NCBI RefSeq assembly: GCF_009870125.1
Contig: NC_046683.1
Location: 57,551,869 to 57,615,868 of the forward strand
Length of the DNA: 64,000 nt
Direction of reading: 5' to 3'
Origin: Drosophila pseudoobscura
Taxonomy: Eukaryota; Arthropoda; Insecta; Diptera; Drosophilidae
Part shown: positions 44,801 to 58,637 of the stretch, piece after piece
Layout of the letters: every line of letters starts with the position of its first letter
How positions within the stretch are numbered: the first letter of the stretch is position 1
Notes under the pieces: generated by a model
The model's database searches: none
Told to the model about the DNA's origin: nothing
Seen by the model: the letters and a program-made list of their open reading frames with translations, nothing else
Position numbers and translations under genes: made by a program

Positions 44801-47800
44801 CTTTCACTTTGGTTCTCCTCTCCGCCCTTGTCCATGGTTGTGTTACTAATGTGGATTGATTTTTCGTCGTGCTCTATGCCCTCTAGCAGCGCAGAGGCAC
44901 CAAGGGGTGGCGTGTTAATTTTAATATTAGTTTTATCGGCCTGGGCACATGGGCCGGCCGGCTCCTGCTCGCTTCCAGTGTCTACGGCTTTATTTATAAT
45001 GATTGGGCTGGCTTCAAATGTGGTTGGGATTGTGGTTGTGGTTGTTGTTGGTGTTGTTGTTGGCCCGGTGGTGTCGTTGTCGATGTTGGGCTGCAATGAA
45101 CATCGTGTAAGGTCTTCACTTTGATATTTTTTCAAGCGATCCTGTTCGTTATTGTCTTGATCTTCAACTAGAACTAGATTTTGAATGTTTAATTGATTTG
45201 CTTGCTGAATTGGCATACAACTACTGTTGGTGTGGCTCGGCGAGCAATCACGGAAATGCGGTTTGATATCTTGAGTCTCTTCTCGGTTCGGCCTTTCTTC
45301 CTGTGGACTGCAGACGACGATTATTTCATCGTCATCGTCATTGTCATCGCCATCGCTATCGCCATCGCCATCGTCTTCTTCAGATATTAAATTCATATTC
45401 AATAAACAAATTTTTAGCATGCCGCCACCAACCTAATTGTTACCAAAATTCGAAGTAATTATTCAATACAACAATAAAAAATCTCGTTTATAGCCTGCTT
45501 ATGCATGGGCATTATTGCTACAAATATAGGTTCAAAATGTATATTCAAAATGTGTTGACGGACACCTACCTGGCTTTAATCAGAGATCAGTTGTAGTACT
45601 TATTCCAGGCAACCTTTTAATGTTTGTTATTAAAGTTGAGTAGTTGAGTAGTTGTGGTTGGCGAAGAGATTAACACGTGGTTAGGAGTTGTAGTTGTTGA
45701 CACGCGACATTAAGGCATGGTTATAAACGTTTTTTATAAAGCAGTGGAAGCATGATTTTTATATTTTGAGGGTATTGAAATTTTGTTTTATTACAAAGAT
45801 AGGAGGATAGTATTGTATTTAAGTTTGGTCTGGTCTGGTTTTCGTCTGGTCTGGTTTGGTCTGGTTTGGTTTAAAATTATAATGAAAATCGTGGCAAAGG
45901 TCTAATATTCTATGTTCGGTTGTTTGTTCATGGATATGGCAGATATGGCAGTTAGTATTGTAGTGTATATTGTGTATACATTTGACGTGTTAATGTTTTC
46001 GTTTGGACAAGTGTACAAATTTCGTTTCGATTTAGATGAGATGATTATAGATATGGTTAAGCCTTTGTGTTCATTTCGAAGGATATCATAAGAAAACTAG
46101 CTCAAACGCGACGATAGCTCATGCGCTTATAAGGAACGGTAGTATTTTTGTTTTTGCCATTGTTTTTTTGTTGTTTTTTTTTTTAATTTTTAGGAGGCGA
46201 ATCGTGCCTCTGATTATAATTATTTTAAATATGTCAGCCAACTAAAACTCTGTGTATAGGGTTAATCTCTTCAGCAATTCAGCAATTCAGCAAATTGTAT
46301 ACTGTTTGTATTTTAATTTGAATGGAATTTTAATTTGGCCATTGAAATAATAGAGTGATGTCAAATAATTTGTTGCGATCCTTAAGTTTCAACTGATTTC
46401 TGATTTCTGATATTTTCTGATCTCTGATCTCTGATTTCTGATTTCTGTATTATATTCATGTTCTGTTAAATGTCTGTTGTTGCTTTTCTTGCACTGATTT
46501 ACAGGTTGTTGTTATTGTTGTGGTTTATTTTCTCTTCATACACCCGTAAATACATGAAGCATGCGCTTTTTGTCAACACAAAGGCCAATTTGCAAATAAT
46601 CATCCAACTAATTCAGAAACAAAAATTCACAAATGTCTCAACTTTTGTGTGTTAAAAGGATATTGGGGATATTGGGGAGAATCGTATTCACTACTTTACT
46701 AGATATTACAGCATTACTGCGCGCGAAATAGACTACGGCTCTTCCGATTCGGATTCCGATTCCGCTTCCGTGTGCGAGTTTAAACAATGGGTTGAAAGTA
46801 TTCAAAGCAAGAAAGCGTTGGCAGGTTTTGCATCCATTTATTTTACAATACATACTATGTTATATACAATACAATGGCGGGAATCGTTTACAAACTGAAA
46901 GACCTACATAGCTCTTGCAATGAGTGCTGCCGTTTGGGAGCTTGGAGCTTGGAGCCTGGAGTCTGGAGCCTGGAGCCCCTCTAGCCTGGAGCCGAAAGTG
47001 TATTCGTTATTGGTTATTCCTTTCAGTCTTGCATTCTTTCTTGCTTTCAATAGTATTTGGGGAGTTGTTGTTGTAGACGTGTATACATTGTTGTTCTTTT
47101 AAAAGCATCGATTGATCGTGTAAGCAAGCTCTTTGTATTCTGAATCGATATCGAAATCACCGAAAAGGGTATAAGCTCACATAGCATTGGCTGGGCTTTT
47201 AGTGGACTAAAAAAAACAGAGCTGGTCACAATCGTATTGGTTTGCATAATAGGTTTTATTGCAAAAGGCGCTTTACATTTTACAAGTAACATACATATGT
47301 TTATGTTGTATTTTTAGAAACCAAATGTCTCCCAGGCAAGAAAATCGATTCGAATCGAGTCGAGTCGCAGTTGCGTTGCGTTGTGTCTAATACTTTTGCC
47401 GTGGGCGAAAACATCGGGCGACAGTCTGAATAGTTTCTTACAAAATTTGTTGTGTGTGTGTGCTGTTGCTTCCTCAGAGTTGACGCTACTCGCTAGCTAG
47501 CTAATAGGTTGCTTAAGACTAGTAACGTAACGTATTCACAAATATTAAGCTAAATACATGTTCGATAGATATTCTTAAATAAATCAAATAAATAAGTCAA
47601 TTAGGTTACTAAATAATATATAAAGTAGCTCTCTCTTTTCTGTGTCGAGAGTGCGGTATCTGTAGATTCTCTTCTGGAGAATTGGTTGGCGAATAACTAT
47701 GTTGCAAAATTAAGCCTTTGTTGGTATTTAACGAAAGTCTTTGTCGCTGTACTTAGGCAAATACAAAGCAGATAAATGACAGACTTATATTGTTAAATGC

Positions 47801-49176
47801 TTAGGAATGTATGTATACACAATTGGAAACGAAAAATTCAATTCAATTCAATTCAATTTCAAGAAATAGAATACTTTTTTGCTGGGCGGCGCCAAAGTTT
47901 CAAATCAAATCAAATCAAAAATAAAAAAAAAAACCAAACAAATTAAAAGATTTCGAACAAAAACGTATAAAAATGCAAGGAAAGCAGCAACATGCCTCTC
48001 TGGTCTTGAACAAAATTAAAAATAACTTAAATACGATGTAGAAAAGCCGCTCAACTGGCATTCTTTGAGGCAGCATATGCACCCTCTAAAGTCCTGCTCT
48101 ATTCTGTTCTCTTCTTTAGTTTTCTTTGCTCTTGTGTTCTTCCCCATTTCGAATTAGTTTTGTAATTAGAAACTACTCACTTGTTGATGTGTAGTCGACT
48201 GGTGTACTGGGGTAAGGGGAGGTGGTTGCGATTGAGCCGTGGTCTCCGGCTGCACGGCCAGGTAGATTTTAGTCGGCCCCAGGACTCCCAGCTTGCCGTT
48301 AGATTCTTGGGCTGGAAAGCATAGAGAACGTTTACAGAGAGGAGCCAACAGAGGGGAGAGCAGCAGTGTCACTGACCTTTCATTAGCTGTTGCTTCACCT
48401 GCGTCTGCACCAGCTGCAGCTGCTGGGCCGTAAAGTCGTTGCCTACCAGGCCCTGCAGCACGATGCGTGGCCCGTGCTCGGTTTGCAGTACTTGTGCCGT
48501 AACGCATTTGATGACCGTGCCGGGCGGCTGGTTCTGAAGAAGACTCTCTTCCACGCTCATGGGTTGCTGCGGCTGCTGCTGTTGCTGTGGTGTCTGTCCT
48601 TGTGGCTGGACAGCTCCTGACGCCACATGCTGCTGTGGTATGGAGGCGGCGGCAGTATCGTAGCTGCACTGCTGTGCAATCTGCTGTTGCTGGACAACAA
48701 CCTGCTGTTGTTGTTGTGGGCTGTGCGACGCCAGAGCCTGCTGCTGCGAGTGCTTCACCGGCGAGCTCTGCGGACTTTCCTGGGGCACTGCTGGTGCCGT
48801 GTTGTTGGTGACGATGTGCGCATTACCGTCCCCCTGGTGCTTAATGTGTGCCACAATCTGGGCCTGGTTGTTCCCCAGGGGCTTCACGATCACTTGCTGC
48901 CCATTGACAGTGGCCACCTGCAGCTTGCCCTGGGCCAGCTGTTGTGCCAGGGTCGAGTTCGGCACGAGCACTTGCTGGGTGGCCGTTTCAGTGGCCTCAT
49001 TGGCGGCGTTGATCGGGGCTTTTTCCTCCACTGCTGGCGGTGGGGCTTGCTGTTGCACCACGAGCTGTTTAACTAATTTTGTCTGAGTCGTGGTCGACGA
49101 TTGAACAACCTGATTCGTTTGCACAACATATTGCTGCTGTGGCTGCACAATGTGCTGTTGCTGCTGGACCTGTTGT

Positions 49177-49220
<44 letters not shown>

Positions 49221-52200
49221 GGTTTGAATCTGTTGCTGGACCATTTGCAGGGCCTGGCTCTGCGGCACATTTCGCTGCGTAACAATAGTCTGACCGGGGC
49301 TCAAAATGATGCGCTGCCCCCCTATCACTATCTGTTGTTGGACATTACTTGTGTTAACGATTTGCTGTATTACTTTCTGTGTTGGTTGACTCCCCACCTG
49401 GTTGATCGCCATTTGCTGCGATTGCTGCTGTGGGGGGGCCTGTTGGATTTGCTGTGGCAGGGCTTGAGTCTGTACAATTTGCTGCTGCTGTTGCACTGCC
49501 GATGTGGCCGCTTGTGTGGACGAGGCGGATATGATAACCTTTTGTCCCTGAGCGTTCTGACCAACTACCAGCTTGGAGCCAGGCTGCACGAATACTTGCT
49601 GCATATTCTGTCCGGCGGCACTCGAGTTGACGACTTTCGTCACAATTTTCTGCACTGGGGGCGCCGATGTGGCTGCCGCTGCTGCTGCTGCCGACACCTG
49701 TTGCTGCTGGGCCATCAGCATTTTGTTCTTTATCTGTGCGAGAGGTAAGGCAACCCGCTGTGACGCTATTGACTGGGCCCCGGTAGGCTTTGCGACATGT
49801 TTCACGGCCATTTGTTTGACTGCGGGTGCCGCTAGTGTAGCAGCGGCCGACGTGGACGTTGCGGCTGTGGACGACTGTGTGGGTAGAGATTTGATGGGTA
49901 ATACCTTGCCTTTGCATCCTGTAAAAGTAAAAGCAAATGCGATTTAGTGCCACTTCCTGTCCTGCATTCCACTGCAAACCGAGCCACTCACCTTGGGTCG
50001 CCGGACTCGATGAAGTTGTCAACACGTGCAGCTTTCCGTCCGGCATTTGCACCAGCTGCTGTCCAGGGTTCAGTCCCCTCACGCTCACCTTGCCATCCGG
50101 GCCACGGATGATTTGTACCTTGTGCGGGGTGGGTGCCGACTGCGTGCTCTGTGTGTTGGATGTGCTCTGCGCTGAGTGGGAAGCGGCGGCTGACGACGCG
50201 TTCGCTGGGGCCGCTCGGGCCACTTGTGTGACTGCCTGCTGGATGATTCGCGTGGTGCCATCTGGATTCTTAACGATTACGCGCCTGCTGCCAATTATCT
50301 GGCCTTTGACTGCAAAAAGGGGAATTCCATCAAGCATATGCTATCGCAAGTCCCAGGCCCGTGACTTACCTGGAGTTCCGGCCCTGGCTAGCTCGCCTGT
50401 GGCGATGACCTTCCGTTGCTGATGCGCGGCTCTTTGTAGCTTCAACTGCTGTTCCATTTTCTCCTTAACGTCTTCGTTGGGCTTCGGGGCCAGCTGGACA
50501 CGACCGGCACCGATCAGCGTTCCGTTGGTGGATGTGCCCGGACTGCCGCCGCCGGTCGACTCCAGCTGCCGCGATGCCACAGAACGCGTCACTGTGGACA
50601 GGCGGGCCTTTTCCTGTTTCTCGCCTATGAATTTGATTTCCCACAGCTCGAGCTTGTCCTCCTCGACCCACTCCTCGCTTATTTGCGGCTCGGTTGGCTG
50701 CGGAGATTCAGCGCGCTTCCGTTTGCGCAGACCAGACCGTATCGACGTGACCTCTGTGAGAAGACCCAGAATATACAGTGGATAAGCAAACAAAGGGGAT
50801 GGATGCCCTGCCAATTACTCACCTCTAATCGTCTTTGGCATCTCCAGAGGGATCACAACTTTGCGCCGCAAGTAGCTGGTTTTCTCGCCGTAGCGGCCTG
50901 CATGGCGCAGCTTCAACAGCTCCAGGGTGACAATTTCCGTCTCGGTTGTCACCTGATGTTTGCCATCGGTAGACGGCGGCTTGGCTATCATGTCGTCCCA
51001 GCGCAGACACGACCACAATATCCGCAGCTGGAGGGCAATGCAGGACAGCGTGGTGGCGTTGCACGTGCGGTAGGACCAGCAGGTTCGGAAGAGCGGACGC
51101 GAGCACTGATACTGCCAAATGGAGTTGTTCTTGGCCCCGTGGTGGAAGCCATTCGTGGCCGATCGTCCGCCCAGACGCGCCAGCTTTCGGAGCTCGTAGC
51201 GCGGCAGAACCAACAGGCTGCGCTTCTTTTTGTGCGTAAGGAAGTTCGAGATGAGAGGGTACCTGGCGTACGTGGCCTTCTTCATGACCGTGGTCTTGTC
51301 CTCGCTCTTAACGGCCTGGTCGTACAGCTTGGACCAGTCGTTGATCAGATAGACACGCCCACGCGGCGAGACAGCGCTGTAGACGCGCTCCTTTCCGTTC
51401 TCGAAGTACTCCCGCTCGTATTTCGTGCAGCAGTCGCGCTTGACCGGACGAGAGCTGATGCGAAAACGGCGATTCTGCTTGAGTGGTATCTCCTTGTCCA
51501 GCGTGTGATCCAACACGTCCTTGGTTCCGATGTAGGCCTTCTTGGACTTTTGGAAACGTTTTCGACGCGATCCGGGGCGCATGTCTACGTCCTCGGCGCT
51601 GGCGTCCAAGCACGAGGTGTTTATCGCCGTAACAATCGAATCCTCAGTGCTCTCGATCTCCACGTTGCTGCAAACGTCCATGCTTTCGATGAAGTCCATT
51701 TTGTCCGAGTCTTGCGTGCTGGAGTCGGCGTTCGTGCTGCTTCCGGGGACCATCTCCTCCTCCTTCTTGACTCTGGCATTGTTGGGAAGATCTGGCTCCA
51801 CCAGCAGGCAGTCGCTCAATAGCTGCTCAGTGAAGGCCACAGAGTGCGCGCGAGCCTGCTCCCAGTCTTGGAGCAGGTCCAGCGGCGCTTCGGTTTCCGC
51901 CGCCTTTGCATCATCCGACTCGTCGACTGAAAGCTGAGTGGCTTCCCGTTTGCCTTCGGTCAGCTTCTGTTCGAGAATAGAGGGCTTCTTGACGGCACCC
52001 AGGATGGCGGCCACCGTCTCCTTGGAGCCGTTGCCCGCGGTGTGCGCCTTCCGCAGCAGCAGCAGAAGTTCCTTCTTGGCACGGGCCTTCTGCAGACACA
52101 GCGGCGAGTAGCACGTGTTTTGTGTGATTTGAGATACGGCGTTCGAGTTGGTGTTGCACTCCTTGGTGTAGCAGCGGAAGGTCTTGGCGAAGCGGTTGAG

Positions 52201-55200
52201 CTGGCTGAACTGCAGGCGCACAGTCTGGATCTGCTTGGCCAGCGAGTTGACGAGCTCAAAATTGACGTTGGCCGACCCTCCCTTTGCCGACACTTCCGTG
52301 AGACGCAGCAGGCACTTTTCCAAGTAGGTCTGCTTGCCGGCGGCTGCCGCACTGCCCGACGATGGTATGGCGAAGGGCTTCACGTCGGTGACTCCCTTCA
52401 AGGCGAGCTGCTCCTCTACCTTGGCCAATTTCTTGCGTCGCTCCAATAGGTCGTCGATCCAGCATTTGCGAGCAAGCTTCGGGTAGTAGATACGTCCCGG
52501 GTCGTTCAGGGCTTTGCTGACGTCGATGATGCCCTTGACACTCGCCAGCTTGTCAACATCCTCGACCACTTTCACGTTCGTGTACTCCTCCGGCAGATAG
52601 GGGCACATCTGGCCGTCGACACTGTTCGACTCGCACTGCTGCATGAACCGTTTCGTGCGTGGATCGACCAGGACAATCTCGTTGACGTCGTTCTCGTCTC
52701 CCATGGTGTAGTGGACGAAAACTCTGTTGTGTGCTCGGGGATGGGCCCGTCTGGCGCGAATTCCGCAGCGTCGACTGCTCGAGAGCCACAGCCAGCCCCA
52801 CTGGCCGTGCACACGATACTCCTCTCCCTTCTGCTTCCACACCTGGTGCTTCAGTCCCAGGGAATACTTGATGTAGTTAAATGCCAGTCGATTGCGTTCC
52901 TCCTCGTCGTCGCGCTCCCGTTTCTCGCGCTTCTCCAGCTTCTTGCGCTCTTCGCGCTCGGCGCTGGTGATGCGCTGCAAGGCTCTGTGGCCGAGCTGTT
53001 CGTGCCAAACATTCGCGAAGACCACACTCTTTAGCGACGATTGAAACAGCAGCAGCACAGTCGCAAAGTCAGTGGCGTGTCGGGCGTTCATGACGGCCGT
53101 GTTCCAGACCTTCTTGTTGACCTGCCAGTTCGGGTTCAGGAACGGCGGCGTTATGTTCGATTCAAAGTTAATCAGCGTCTGCCTGAGCGTTGTAATCATG
53201 TTATCCGGTGTGCCCATCGTGATGCCGATCCATTTGAAGTCGGAGGCTGTTGTCAGCGAAAACTTGTGCGAGAGGTGACGTCGCTTGTCCCGCTCCTCGT
53301 TGCGCTGCGGCTTGTTGAGGGCTATGGGATTCGAGGCGTACTGGTTGATGTAGTTCTTGAATCCTTGTTCCATGCCGAGCTTAAAGTAAAGCGTGCCGTT
53401 GTTCAGTTGGCTGGTCTTCTGGCGCGTGACCATTTTGGTCTCCTCCGACCTTTTCGCTGCCTCTGCCGACTGGTCGTCGGATTTGCGGTCGGACTCGGCT
53501 TCGGCCGTACCGTCCAGTATCTCCTTGTCTAGTAGTTCCTTCGTAGCCTCTTGCTCCATGTCTATCAAACTGCGCTTGGTGTGCTTATTTTCGTTGGTGA
53601 GCGACTCTGTCAACTTCATCTGGCGCTCGATCTCCTCGCGGCGCTCCGTTAGCTGGGCGTGCAGGCGCGTCTCCAGTTCTTCAGGATCCAATCGTTTGAG
53701 CAGTAGCTTCAACTTATTCGTTGTACTGTAGTACCAACAGCTGGAGTCCACTTGATCCTCGACGAAAATTCGCCGGGCAATGAACCAATATCTGCGGCCG
53801 TGGCGATCGACTCCCAGGCTGTCGTGCCTGATTAATACGCCCTGCTTCTCTTGGGGCAACACGCAGTCAATGACGCCACTGACCTTGTGCGAGCGACACA
53901 ATCCGCACTGCCAGTCCTCAGTGGGCACATCGTTCATTGGCGGATCCACACATTCCAAGTGGTAGACTGCTGGGCAGGTTTCACAGCAGAGCAAGTCTCC
54001 AAGTCGATGGCAGACTCGGCAATGGTCGTCGTAGTGAATGGGTCCCTCCTGGAGCATTACGTCGCGTATGGAATTGGCTGTCAAGAACTGATCCGCCAAG
54101 AACTGCAGCACGGCCAGACGGTTTTCAATGCCGGTGTATGGATATTCTGATCGGCTCAGGATATGATAGACCTCACGATCAAATGTCTTGTCGCTCTCCA
54201 CATAGCTGCGCAGAACTTCCGGCCAGGTGATGGCATCGATGAGGTACAGACTAATGTTGACCGTATCCTTTTGATCCAGCGGCCCAAAGTGTGTGCCCTG
54301 GACGTCCTCTTCGCGCAGGATCGCCTTCAGCAGCATTATGTGTACATCCGACAAGAGAGCACTCTGCTCGTCGCAAGTTAAGGCCGCACAGAAGTCTTCA
54401 AAGCGAAACGGCGAGAGACGAACCAAGTGCCGGAAACGTCGCAGCACTTCGTAGATGCTGAGGGCGCGCAAAACGTGTGCGTTGGCCATGGACAAGTCCT
54501 CCGATGAGTCCGGCAAATCCAGGGCGGCATACTTCCGTCCCTCTTGCAGCCAGATGGGCTCCGGACTGGGCGGACGTGGCGGCCGACCCACTCCATTCTG
54601 GGTGAAGCTGCACACGGAAAATTCCGACTCACTCTCGTTGCCCGCATCCAAGCTTTCGTCATCGCTGGGCGTTAGCAATAGGTCATCCTCGTTATCGGTT
54701 TTATCCTCATCGGAGTCTCCGAAGTCCGATCCGTAGTGGTATTCCGACTCGTACCCTGTATAGACGGCAGAAACGAAACGAGGTAGGGAAATTAGAGAAC
54801 GTTATTTGCCAGGCATTTACCTTTGAAGCGATCGCTTTTGCGAAATTTGAACATTTTTGGTTTTGCTTGTTATTTCAGGTTTTATTTCTTTCGTTTTTTT
54901 TTTGTTTGTTTTTTTTTCACTATTATTTCAGTTTTTTCTTCTACTTTTATTTCACTTGATTGTGACTCGGCTTTCAAATGGCAAATGATACTAATAAATT
55001 TCCAGCCGATGGGATGTCAAATTTGATTTGACACTTTCAAACTTTTGAAATGCAATGTGTACTTGATTCTGATACTGTGGCAACACTATTAAGCCTACTG
55101 AGACTAGCCTCCTGATACAATTTCATAAATTGATAACTCACCTTTTCTTCCGGAGTAGTTGCTGGTGTTGGGTTGCACGTTCGACTTGCGGCCGCGTCCT

Positions 55201-55433
55201 CTCTTGGCGGCACTGCCACGGTTCCCACGGCTGTGATTGTTATGGCTGCTGCGACTGCACTCGTCGCTTTGCGGGGAAATGCCGCGCGAAGCGGACGGTG
55301 TGCTTGCCTGCGATTTTCCTTCGCTGAGATATTTCGGCTTTTTGAGCAATTGATAACTGAAGCGTCCAGATGAAGTCCGCTCATTTGGCGTCTTTGGCGG
55401 TCGACCGCGCTTACGGCTACCGCGACCGCTCAT
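41831..55433 (-). CDS. E(bx): E(bx)/NURF301, largest subunit of the NURF chromatin remodeller
   Basis: NURF301 (BPTF orthologue) joins the ISWI ATPase, Nurf-38 and Caf1 to slide nucleosomes in the nucleus. Twelve coding exons: 55433-55142, 54755-50823, 50753-50370, 50309-49992, 49918-48377, 48311-48181, 45432-44769, 44704-44167, 44103-43960, 43895-43532, 42184-42100, 42036-41831; all phases agree and give 2,866 residues. The start [20 protein letters not shown] holds an AT-hook-like RGRPP. A DDT domain lies near 187-247 ([20 protein letters not shown]). A PHD finger is near 343-390 ([16 protein letters not shown]). A Gln-rich region runs about 1,640-2,160. Two C-terminal PHD fingers follow ([19 protein letters not shown] and CSCRQPYDD...[13 protein letters not shown]), then a bromodomain ([20 protein letters not shown] ... 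[16 protein letters not shown]). The PHD-bromodomain end reads H3K4me3 and acetylated H4. Confidence 0.95.
42430..43260. repeat. Dispersed repeats in opposite orientation inside an E(bx) intron
   Basis: The 1.35-kb intron between the second PHD exon and the bromodomain holds two repeat pieces. At 42,430-42,560 are CGAGTCGATATAGCCATA, CTGTCTGTCCGTC and CTACAAGAGCTAGAGC. At 43,070-43,260 the reverse-oriented GCTCTAGCTCTTGTAGTCTC recurs. Between them lie CT/GA microsatellites and TGCAGTGTCTCTCTGTCGTAGG. The blocks match those at 8,270-8,420. They look like Helitron-like DINE-1/SGM repeats; the family call is from memory. Confidence 0.5.
45433..48180 (-). other. Long E(bx) intron, possibly 3' UTR of a short isoform
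   Basis: This 2.75-kb intron splits the Gln-rich part from the PHD/bromodomain part. If the donor at 48180 is not used, translation adds only VSSF before a stop at 48,166, so reading into the intron gives a NURF301 lacking the C-terminal readers. Short NURF301 isoforms are known in D. melanogaster. Content is AT-rich with simple repeats: GGTCTGGTTT near 45,825-45,870, TTTCTGAT near 46,393-46,447, and TGGAGCC near 46,938-46,993. Confidence 0.5.
54821..54854 (-). CDS. E(bx): Alternative first coding exon of E(bx)
   Basis: An ATG at 54854-54852 opens [11 protein letters not shown], and a GTAAAT donor at 54820 leaves one base that joins the exon at 54755 in the same phase as exon 1 does. The result would be a NURF301 starting [18 protein letters not shown] without the AT-hook exon. 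No acceptor precedes it (the upstream minus strand is A-rich), so it fits an alternative promoter in intron 1. It has not been confirmed by a transcript. Confidence 0.5.
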
Positions 55434-58400
55434 TTTTGTGTGGTTTTCCTTTGCCTGGCTGCCTGGCTAGGCTAGGGCTATCCAATACACACAATCTTAC
55501 TACGACTGTCTTTGCTGTAGGTGCTTCTGCGTTTCGCTCAGATATAGTTCCGTTTTTTCGCGGAGGAATTGCACATTAGATCTATAACGAGAACAAAAAA
55601 ATTATTTAATACAAATTGCTTCCGATGTATTGTGTACATTTATCACTCGCAACCATCCGTCTACGAACACTGCCAAACACACACAGCTATTCAATTGGAT
55701 ATACGAGAAAAATCGATCAGCTTCAGAGCAGCAATACTTTTTGATTCATTTCACTTTGTTTACGCGTTCCACACATGGTTTTATATTTGACGAAACGAAC
55801 GTTTAATAACACCCGCCAAAATATATACACATTCATTCGTTCAGGATGTTTGACTAGGCTTAATATATTATAAGTACGTGTGTATGCAAACACATTCTCA
55901 ATTTATAATATGGACTGCACACGCACTGAACGGCAGCACCACCAAATGAGCTTGTGTGTGTGCGCGAGGAAATGAAGCCAACGCACATTGTCCGCCATTT
56001 ATAAAATGTGAAAATTTTGTTAATTCCTACTAGCGTCGATAAATCTGACACAAAAAACATGAAAATTTAATGCACACATTACCCCGCATTTTGGGCATAT
56101 TATTGATTATATTTAACACAATATATTGTACAATTTTAGACCGTCTTTCAACAAACCGCGAGCGAATATCTTTTACCTAACATAGTCCACTTGAGAGGTG
56201 TACAGTCAGCCAATCACAGAGGTTCTTTTATTTGTGGATGCCGCAAGCGACATCTGTCGGTCGGTTTTCGTACTGATTTGTGAATGTTGAACACAGGGCT
56301 GCAAATTACATTATCGAACTATCAGATGGCATTGTCGAATATTTTTAAAATGGTTTGTTTGTTTAAAAGTGGTGCAAAATGAATCAAATTCAATGCTATT
56401 GCACTTCCAGTATTGGAGCGGATCTGTATACCCCGATCTACATGCGCTGCTCCAAGAATTGATCATCATAATGATATAAACTGCACTGCATTTTTTTCTA
56501 AAGTGGCATATTTTCCGCCAAAAATTATACAAATCATTATTATTGAACTGTTATTTCGTGATTGGCGGTTCCTTGGTTGTCAAGACCTTTAAATCCGACT
56601 TAAGTTGACTCGATTCTCTTTAACGATATATCGATGGGGGAAAAAAACATTGTTATATCGCACAGTGCTGAAATGCGCTCCCTATCGATATTGTATACTG
56701 GACATGCCATGCCGGAAACCTAACGGAAAATTAAGTAAAGTGAAAAATGGTCGTGTTATTGTTTTGGATAAATATATGTTATTTATTTGGCATATGGAGC
56801 ATATTAGGTTGCTAATGTATACGGGCTGTGTTCTTTCTGGTTAAAGTTACGAGTGTGTTGTTCGTTATGTTTTTGAAACGTGTAGGTTCTTTATAATATA
56901 AATTGCTCAGTCAATACCAAGTACATACCACATTTACCGTTGCCAATTTTTGCATGTATTGTATGTACAATTGAAATTCTCAAAACGTTTCTGCGTATTT
57001 ATGTATGTATACTTTTAAATATATTTATTATCATGCATTTATGATTCAAACTTAACGAAATGGAACATGCAAGGTGCGTCGGAATAGTAAACAAATAGCC
57101 CACTTGTTGATTTCATTGCAACGCAACCTGTGTCGCTGTCGCGGTCGCGGTCACAGTCGCAGCGGCGTCCATCTTTGGAAAGTAACCGTAAAATTATCCA
57201 TAATTTGTTTCCTCGATGGCTGGAGTGGAATTTCACTTTGAAAATAGTTTGTTTGTGGGTAAAATAAAAACAAAAAGATAAATGAATGCCATTTCTTTTC
57301 GCACGCACCTTGCAATAGTTTCACTTGTCTATATATGTATGTATATGTATATGTATTGTATGTTTTTATGTATATTCAGGACTAAAATGTTGTATATGGT
57401 TTGGTATAGTGTTTTTTAGTTAACGTTTTGGCGTTTCGTTTTGCAGAGTTCAACCAATATTTCTCTCTGCAATATCTATTAAATAGTCAATTGCTTATTG
57501 AATTTATAATTTTTGATTAACTTATACAGACCATCATTAAACATTAAACTTTCAACTAATTCTTGACAATTGTTCGACGTTAGGTTACATAATTACTAAG
57601 GGGATAATACAATACAATACAATATATTACGATACGTGTCTCTTTAAAAAAAATTAAATTCGCTCAATTGTTTTGTTGCAGTTTGCTTGTGTTGTTTTTG
57701 TTGTTTTTTTTGTTTAAACATATTCTAACATTGTTGAGTTTTGTGTTCAAATTGACAATCTGATCAACCAATTTCCATATAATACAATATTTATTCGTTT
57801 GCATTCCGTTTGCACACAGTTCGCTATTTTATTTTTGTTGTTGTATTAATATGTTTGTTTTTTATTTTTCTTTTATTTATTTTGGATTTTTCTACTCAAA
57901 TTTCGCAGGTGGAAATACTGGAAACACTAACAAATGCCAAGGTTCGTATATATGTATGTATTTTTGATGCCATATTCTTAAAAACACCTTCCCTTCAGTT
58001 AAAATGTTCTCTAGTTGCGAGCACGTTTCCGAAACGCATCTCAGTATCGGGTATTTCTGTGGGTAGTTTTCTATTCAGCTTGGAGTGTGGTCTTCTGGGG
58101 GGGTGGGGGGTCTCTAAGCGAACTTGAATACACAAACAGAGGGCTTTAAAGCATACAATAATGGTGTAATTTGCAGGAATTTATTATCGCCTTATCACAT
58201 AAATTAGGATTATACGGACAGGTAGTAGGTAATAGGTAATAGGGTTTTTAGACTAGCAGTCGGCGACACCAGCATCTGGCACTTTTATCGAAAGCTGCCT
58301 TCAAATGCCACAAGTATACATTATTTTTGTTTTGTTTTGTTTTTGGTAAATCTAAAAATCTAAATACATAACTTATTACCACGTTTATCGATTTGCCGTC

Positions 58401-58637
58401 TAGAAATCCTCAAACGACAAAAGATTTACAAAAAAAAAAAAAATGGAAAAAAAAATTCTAAAATATACTGTAACACTCGTTAGTTTTGTTTACTTTTTTC
58501 AATTGGTAGAGGCAATTTAACATTAACAATAATGTAACATAACAAATAGTATGCGCCTTCTTCGCACAGGCCTGGATGTATGTATAATATTCTGTATTCT
58601 GTGTTCTGTATTCAGTATTCTGATATTCTCTGTGTGC
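55434..58637. other. Intergenic region between E(bx) and RhoGEF3
   Basis: AT-rich DNA with no supported gene. The E(bx) promoter lies at the left end. DRE-like TATCGATA-type sequences occur near 56,625 (ATATATCGATGG) and 56,683 (CCTATCGATATTG). The right part, up to the stop at 58,638, should be the 3' UTR of the RhoGEF. CAATA repeats occur at 57,605-57,625. Confidence 0.45.

Noticed and set aside
51542-51937. Plus-strand Ser-rich frame opposite E(bx)
   Set aside because: Antisense shadow of the large E(bx) exon, which is continuous and in phase with its neighbours.
57810-58127. Hydrophobic 105-codon frame, repeated at 62,954 with a changed C terminus
   Set aside because: It arises from T-rich non-coding DNA, and the two copies diverge in frame at the G-run, as expected for non-coding sequence.
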